Source: Ipomoea triloba
Taxonomy: Eukaryota > Streptophyta > Magnoliopsida > Solanales > Convolvulaceae
DNA length: 64,000 bases
Direction: 5' to 3'
NCBI RefSeq assembly: GCF_003576645.1
Contig: NC_044923.1
Coordinates: 11,257,225-11,321,224 of the forward strand
The notes under the pieces are model-generated. The model searched no databases and had not been told where the DNA came from. It saw only the letters and a program-made list of their open reading frames with translations. The position numbers and the translations under genes were made by a program. Position 1 is the first letter of the stretch, and every line of letters begins with the position of its first letter. Below, piece after piece: positions 57,797 through 64,000 of this stretch.

Positions 57797-59790
57797 TTTG
57801 GAGGCAATTTTAGATTCCAAATTGCATTCTAATGGACAGTAGTATTCTAGGCTTGAGAGTTAGCATCAAGAGTTGCCCGATATCCACCTTTAATAGTATA
57901 AGTACCGCGAATGTCCCCTCTCAAACTCCAATGATCATTGAATTGTACAGACACTAGGATCTTCTTAATTAAAGCAACATTGCGAGCCACAAACATAGCA
58001 TTCAACACATTATAATCCCAATCCTCCGTCATTAGGTTGATAAGGGAGCTCACTTTTAAGTTTGCACTCTGATTCAGGATTGGGGAGTGAATATAAGGGT
58101 CATCAATATCTGGAAGCCATGGATGATGCCAGACCTTCGTTGACATCCCGTTCCCAATATGTCTGTAGCAACCTTTTCAAAGGGTTTCTTGACCAGCCAT
58201 AATTGACCGCCAGCAATAGCTAGGATTTGCACCTATATTAGCGTATAGAAATTTCCCATGCGGAAAGTAACAAGCCTTGTAAAGTCTAGCCCTTAAAGAA
58301 GATAGATTTGTAAACAACCTCCAGCCTTGTTTAGCCAGACAAGCCACATTAAATCTATGTAAATTTTTGAAACCCATACTACCTTCAGCTTTAGAGCCAC
58401 ATAACCTGTGCCATGACATCCATCAAATTCCACCGCCACTACTGTTACTAGACTCCCACTAGTATTTATTCATGATTCGTTCAAGATGCTCATACAAAAT
58501 GATCGGTAAGAAATAAAGACTCATAGTATATGTTAGCAAAGCTTGGGCCACACTTTTAATTAAGATCTCCTTACAGACTCTCGAAAGGATCTTCTTCCGC
58601 CAACCCCCTAACCTTTGGCGCAATTTAATTAGTTTCAATATAAGAGAAAACCACTCTCTTATTTCTTCCAATAGCCATAGGTAGTCCCAAATAATTATCA
58701 ATCTACCAGCTTGATTCACATTAAACACATTAGCCACAAAATGTCTCATTAAATCATGTGTATTACGACTATAAACTATGTAAGACTTACCAAAATTCAT
58801 AGTTTAATTTGTCCCGACATACGCTCATAGTCAATTAAACACTATTTAACAGCTTCTGCTTCATAAGCTGTTGCCTTAAAAAATAACAGGCTATCATCGG
58901 CAAAGAATAAATGAGAAATCCCAGAGATCCCTCTGGCTACAACACACGACGAAATCCTTTTATTCCTTACAGCATTCGAAATCAAATAAGATAACCCCTT
59001 GACACATAAAACAAACAAGTATGGTGACAAAAATATCACCTTGCCTCAGACCACGGGTAGGATGAATAAAATCAATTAAACCCCATTAACTCCTACCTTA
59101 TATCGAACTGTGGTAACACAGCTCATTATAAACTCAATCCACCGACCATCAAAACCTAACCAACTCATTACATCTTTAAAAAAACCCATTCCATTTTATC
59201 ATATGCTTTTGCCATATCCAATTTTAGCGTACTCCAACTGGTGATTCCATCATGCTTACGATTCAAGAAATGGACCGTTTCCGAGGCAATAAGAACATTA
59301 TCTGTTATTAAACGGCCCGAAACAAACACACTTTACATAACAGAGATAATTCCATCTAGAACAATCTTTAACCGATTAGCTAACATGTTTGAAAGGATTT
59401 GCATGACACATTACATAACGCAATAGGCCGTAAGGTCTGCCATTGATATGGGTACTGTCTTTTTTGGAACCAAAGTAATATAGGCATCATTTAATCCTTC
59501 TGGGAAAACTCCAGAGTTTGCACATCCAATAACAAATTGAGAAACATCTTGGCCAATTTCATTCCAAAAGTATTGGTAAAAGGTTGGGCTAAAACCATCA
59601 GGACCGGAAATCTCGGGCCATTGAAAAAATCGCATCTTTCACCTCTTCCATATCTTCATCTGACACATTCGACATGAAGCTATTGAAAGAAGAAGTTAAA
59701 GTCGTTCCCCTGGTGGTGAAAATATCTTAATAATATTCAGTAGCCAGACCAAGTAAAGCCTCACCTTCTACCCATTGTCCACTGGAACTC

Positions 59791-60045
59791 TTTCTTCTTT
59801 GTTTATTTCCTTTAATATTTTTTACTCATTTTTAAATTTGACTTTTTGTGTTTAATAGTATTTGTAGTGTAGTTTCTAAATATATAAATTATGTATACTA
59901 ATACTAAACTTAATATTATGAATAATTGAATTAAAAATAATTTCAGTCAATTATCGTTAACCAAATCAGACACATAAAATGGGATGGAGGGAGTAAAATG
60001 GAAAATATAATTTTTTTTTTGTTACATTAACTTTTTAAGGATTTA
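59791..60045. other. AT-rich intergenic DNA
   Basis: No features seen. Confidence 0.4.
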
Positions 60046-60050
60046 AAGTA

Positions 60051-61684
60051 TGCTGATGTTATACAAATTTATTAGGATTTGCTTTAAACAAACATTTTTA
60101 TGAAAACAAAGAAAAACATTATAACAATGTGTTGGCCTACCTTAAGAGTCAAAAGAACAATTCATTGAATGGAAGCAAACCTCTTCCATATGATTTATGT
60201 TAGCCCCAGAACCAAACTAAACTTCAATATTACAAAACTCATTACCTCAACTATTCAATAATCAAACCACAATTCAAGAAGTATGATGTGTAGTATTTCG
60301 GTGAGGGTGAATGTGAAGTGGTAAAACGAAGAGTCAAGACTCCCCGAGTGTCGTGTCTCTCAAGGATGGCGAATGGGAATCGAATTGGTGTGTTGGCATC
60401 TAAGAGGTTGAAGGAAAAGAGTTACGAGGTTTGCTAAGGGTTGGATTCATTGGTAAAAAGGGGAAGGTTGATAATGGTTGTGATAAAAATAAATGGAAAG
60501 ACGGAGATCGGGACCTTAGGCTTCTCTATGTGGTCTATCTTTGTATAATTTCGTGAGCTAGAGATGTGGATTAGACTAGGGAGTTCATGGCACATCACCA
60601 AGTGGCGTCACACTTTGGACTCCCACATCCTCATTCGGTTGGGGCATTTCATCGAACACTTTGTCTACCACTCCTCTCGGATCTTGTCCTTTCGGACTAA
60701 GAGCGGAGATGTGGGTGAGTGAGACTCGTGAGTGGCCGCTATCGCGCACACACTCACTTCCTTTGAGTTTGCTACCTAAGGTGCACACTTAGGCACAAAG
60801 CAGTAATAAACATCATCCACACAAGATCATCATCCAACAATCAAAAAGCTCACATTTAATCTAACAATTTATATCAAGCATCCACATAGATTAACCTTGG
60901 GGCCACCAATCCCCTTTCTACTCTACTCTAACATACTAAAGAAACAAGATCAAGAAAGGAAATAACAAAGAAACAAGTATTAAATTAGAGAATGGAGAGA
61001 ATGGTTACCACCCTTAGAAAGGGGATCTTTACAACCTTGTTCTTGAAATCCCCATCTTCAATCTTGCCCTTAGATCTAATCTAAACTATGAAAAAAAGGA
61101 ATTTTCCCCAAAGAGGGGAGAAAACCCTCTAGATCTATTTTACTCTATTTTTCTATCTAAAACTAATTGATCTTCTTCCCCCAAAGGTCTGAAATAATGA
61201 GCCTTATATAGGGGAAACAAAATAGGGGCAACATAGTAATTTGTCCCGCAGCAGAATTTTAGGTTAGGATCAGGGCTCTCGACGCGTCGAGACAGGGGCT
61301 CGACGCCTCAAGATTTTCCGAGAAAATGCTACGACACACTCTCGACGCGTCGAGCCCTTGGCTCGACGCGTCGAGCCTTGAGGCTTCGACTATCGCTACG
61401 CGTGTGGAGGACGTGGGGAGTTACTGGAATGTTTCCACGCCCCTCCACACGCGTGTGAGGCTGCGTGGGAGGCTCCTATTTCATGGTTTCTCCTTTTTCT
61501 GCTCAGTTTCGGCCTTAGGTCCTCCGTTTGGCTGTAAAATACCTTAAAACGTCTTGCACACTCTCGTTAGAAGTTTTGGTCACATTAGAGTCTAAACGCA
61601 TGATATTCTTATGAAATGGGTACTAAACCGTACAATTATAGCCCTTAAATGACCCCTAAAATGAGCTATTCTTGGTGCTTATCA
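60051..61684. mobile_element. Solo LTR, 1.63 kb, gypsy-type
   Basis: The 5-bp duplication aagta (60046-60050 and 61685-61689) flanks it exactly. Termini are tgctgatg and gcttatca; the minus strand begins TGATAAGCACCAAG, a start common in large plant gypsy LTRs. It contains CpG-rich palindromes (ctcgacgcgtcgag) at 61277-61376. No internal region is present. Confidence 0.8.
61277..61376. repeat. Palindromic tcgacgcgtcga motifs
   Basis: The 12-bp palindrome tcgacgcgtcga occurs three times within 100 bp, with a fourth degraded copy (ctcgacgcctca). It sits inside the solo LTR. Confidence 0.93.
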
Positions 61685-61689
61685 AAGTA

Positions 61690-62200
61690 CATTTTGTAAG
61701 CTACTATATCAATCGATCAGCACATGCTCGGGCAAGTCACCAACTAGAACACATATAAGCCAAGCTGATTGATTGATACAATCTCGTATCAAGCAGGCAC
61801 CACTTCAAATTGATGTTAAAACTAAGAAAAGAATAAAAATGAAGAACAAGAGGGATATAGAATATTTGAAGGAGGCAAGATGGATTGAATATATAGAGAG
61901 ACATAATAAAGAGATAAAGAGATATATATTGAATGTAGAGAGAAATATAGAAGGATTATATTATTGTTTAAGATGTCCATTCACAATACATGGAGACTAT
62001 TATTTATAACATTTTATTCCTAAAATCTAACTACTTCTAATGTTATACTAATTCCAATAATATAACAATTCATGTTTTAATGGTTCTCTAATTCTAATAA
62101 TATAATGACTCCTATTATAGTTTCCTCTAATTATAACAATACAATCATTCATATAATTAATTATTCATATTCCGCCTATGAGCATGTCACTTGATGAAGA
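61690..62200. other. Intergenic AT-rich DNA
   Basis: A 78-codon frame at 61773 is A-rich low complexity. The sequence from 62010 has repeated taataatataatgactcc-like units. No gene is seen. Confidence 0.4.
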
Positions 62201-63784
62201 TATTGGAACCAGCCAAAGAATGGAGACTTGGGGTCCGAGAGCCCAAATCCTGGAGCCCATGAAGATGGTCTAAGCGGCCAAAGATAGATGACCAGACCAA
62301 AGTGGAATATCCGTGTTTAAGATGAGCAAGGAACCAAGATGATTGTGCTAGCTTAGCAGGTAGTTACCCAGAAAGCGGCACCTGGGTCTGGCCTCCGTAG
62401 CCAAGCCCGAGTGGTGTTTGGGCACCCTAGAGCCCATCTTCGGGGTCGGATGAACGGATCCAGCCCATTTTCATAGCTCATCTCAGAGATGGTGTCCCAA
62501 CGCACCGAAATGCCTACCATTTCAGAACCAAGCCTCACGCACCAAAGGGTAAAGGTATTACCCCCACAAAGAAAAAGGCCACAGTGGAGGAAAGCTCATC
62601 CAACTTGCCTATAGTTGAAATTTCTAAGAAGGCTAATGTAAAGTAAAAGCTAGAAGTTGTAGGAGAGAGCCAGCCAAAGAAGAAACTAATAATAGTTTCT
62701 AAGAAACCACTACCTGAGAAGTCAAAAGGGAAGCTAGTCGAAAAGTTAAAGGCAAAAGCAACTGTATAGTCCAAGAAAGACAAGGCCGAAAGGTCAAAAG
62801 CAGTCGATTTGTCACCTATTTAGGGAGAAACAACTGATCGAACAGTCGAGTCTTGAGAGGTTCCCAAGTCACATATTCGAGAGGTTATTGAGACCACTGT
62901 TCGAGGAGTATAAGAAGTATCCCAAGGAGTGGAAGAACTAGTAACTGTTCGATCTCCACCTATCTCATAAGAACATACTTTGGTAGCAGACGTGGGGAGT
63001 GGAAACGTTACGGTGGTTGTTTTCACGATGCTAGATAGGTTGGTGTTGATGCTAATAGATCTGAAGACAATAAAGCAACCATTGATAATCCCACTGCATA
63101 GTAAATTAGAGCCAATACACAATTAGCGCAACAAATGACGAACAGAGTTATTCAGAGGCCATGTACGCCGGAGGATATAGCGCCCTATAAATTGATGAAT
63201 ATTTTCTTGTCAAGTTGATAAGGTTCACTAGCTGGAAAAAGTGGAGGATGTCAAATCTTGACATCATTGAAGAAGGATTGATGAGAATGAGACCAGTAAA
63301 GGAGTTCTCTCTCGAATGGTTGGGAACAACCTCTATTCTAGTAGCCACCAACATTAATGAGACTAATCGCATCTACCTTCAAAAAGTGGTTGAGAGAGAA
63401 GCTGAGAAAGGAAAAGCCAAGCCGGTAGAAGAAGGGGTTGAAATCCCTTAGCAAATAGAGAAGGAATTCTAGAAGGAGATGAGGAAGGCTCAAGCATTCT
63501 CATGCTTTAAAGCAGAATTTGTGGATCCCAACACTCAGGTTGGACCGAGCTATGCAACAAGAAGCCCTACGAATAGTCTAGTCACTAAGAGAGTGAGCAG
63601 TCCATGGGTTCGAGATGTAGGAGATCAAGTGGTTTCAAAGGAACCAGCTCGAGACGTTGTTGATGCTAGTATACCTATTGAAGATCGAAATAATCAAGAC
63701 GAGGAAGCAACAACTACAACCGAGGAGTTACCTCAAGCAATACATGAAGAATTCCACCGAACAATAGATGAGATATTAGCTTGA
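62200..63784 (+). pseudogene. Repeat-derived Lys/Glu-rich reading frames, function unknown
   Basis: Broken frames carry a Lys-rich region (KPLPEKSKGKLVEKLKAKA, about 62705), FTSWKKWRMSNLDIIEEGLM (63225-63280), FSLEWLGTTSILVATN and IYLQKVVEREAEKGKAKP (63305-63425). A 101-codon frame (63479-63784) follows, with DEEATTTTEELPQ and a C-terminal FHRTIDEILA. I do not recognise a defined family. The position just before an LTR start suggests the interior of a retroelement that has lost or never had pol. Confidence 0.4.
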
Positions 63785-63795
63785 GTGGTGGAAAC

Positions 63796-64000
63796 TGTAA
63801 CACCCCGAACCTACCTTCCCGTACATCCGAGGCGTTACCGCCACACCTAGAGAGAGAATTCTATCGTTCCTCGATAGGCCTCACTCTAGGTGCACAGGCT
63901 AAAGGAGTTATCCTCATCACAACAACCACTCAACAGACCTTACAACTTTCAGACATGTTAATAGATGAAGCTTCATTAAGCAGGGTTCATAATTTTTTTT
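63796..64000 (+). mobile_element. Start of an LTR, cut by the window edge
   Basis: The sequence TGTAACACCCCGAACCTACC is a frequent beginning of plant gypsy LTRs. It is preceded by a purine-rich tract (gagtggtggaaa, 63784-63794) that could be the polypurine tract of the element to its left. The end lies outside the window. Confidence 0.5.

Larger units (their letters stand above)
55260..59790 (-). pseudogene. Degenerate LINE ORF2 (RT plus RNase H), split by two later insertions
   Basis: In order on the minus strand: ISGPDGFSPTFYQYFWNEIG and PEGLNDAYITLVPKK (about 59600-59460); KLDMAKAYDKMEW (about 59200); FLSPYLFVLCVKGLSYLI and SHLFFADDSLLFF (59030-58870, FADD intact); a connection region (SWHRLCGSKAEGSMGFKNLH; VWHHPWLPD) at 58419-57847; KNFVWRCAQ (about 56480); and RNase H pieces VYVDAAAYLNT and LAEAIAVKEALYGLKKW (55725-55550). 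Frames shift many times. The insertions at 55938-56240 and 56492-57796 split it. Confidence 0.82.

Overview
This window is nuclear DNA of a flowering plant (eudicot). It holds a few intron-rich genes in long AT-rich, transposon-packed intergenic DNA: plant LINEs with a C-terminal RNase H, tRNA-derived SINEs, Mutator- and hAT-type MITEs, a Helitron, and LTR elements with plant-type primer-binding sites. Gene and repeat style point to an asterid; Convolvulaceae (Ipomoea-like) is my best guess, by resemblance only and not searched.

Genes. Three genes look intact: (1) a GRAM-domain GEM-like gene on the minus strand (2914-6340, three exons); (2) an organellar, probably mitochondrial, ribosome recycling factor gene on the plus strand (19331-21654, eight exons including a 22-nt microexon); (3) a JAZ10/TIFY9-like jasmonate repressor gene on the plus strand (50642-54433, five exons) whose last intron splits the Jas motif and is swollen by MITEs. 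A small GRF zinc-finger gene (637-1145, minus) carries a stop inside its zinc-finger motif. A minus-strand tRNA-Ser(AGA) lies at 10699-10780. A receptor-like kinase fragment at 40830-41345 is a pseudogene.

Mobile DNA, left to right. Four small elements with 8-9 bp target duplications and related termini (3847, 4728, 39159, 49795) have private internal repeats. Foldback MITEs lie at 6719-7949 (one nested in another) and 11894-12784. An apparently full-length LINE (12916-18955) with a perfect 17-bp duplication sits head-to-head with the ribosome recycling factor gene. A 5'-truncated LINE with another perfect 17-bp duplication is at 23315-24297, and LINE remnants are at 24790-25510 and 55260-59790. 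A copia-like LTR is at 26340-27079, and a gypsy-type LTR with primer-binding site at 29714-30053. A Helitron-like array with about twelve tandem copies of its 5' end (30054-33589) is broken by a solo LTR. A gag-only Ty3/gypsy element spans 34181-38672 and has a CACTA terminus fused into its 5' LTR. A non-coding, repeat-filled LTR element spans 44365-47652. A 1.6-kb solo LTR is at 60051-61684, and an LTR begins at 63796 and runs off the window.

Functionally the three intact genes are unrelated (ABA/stress-linked GRAM protein, organelle translation, jasmonate signalling). There is no operon-like logic; the informative structure is how the transposons nest in and around the genes. All calls rest on reading the sequence by eye; no searches were run.
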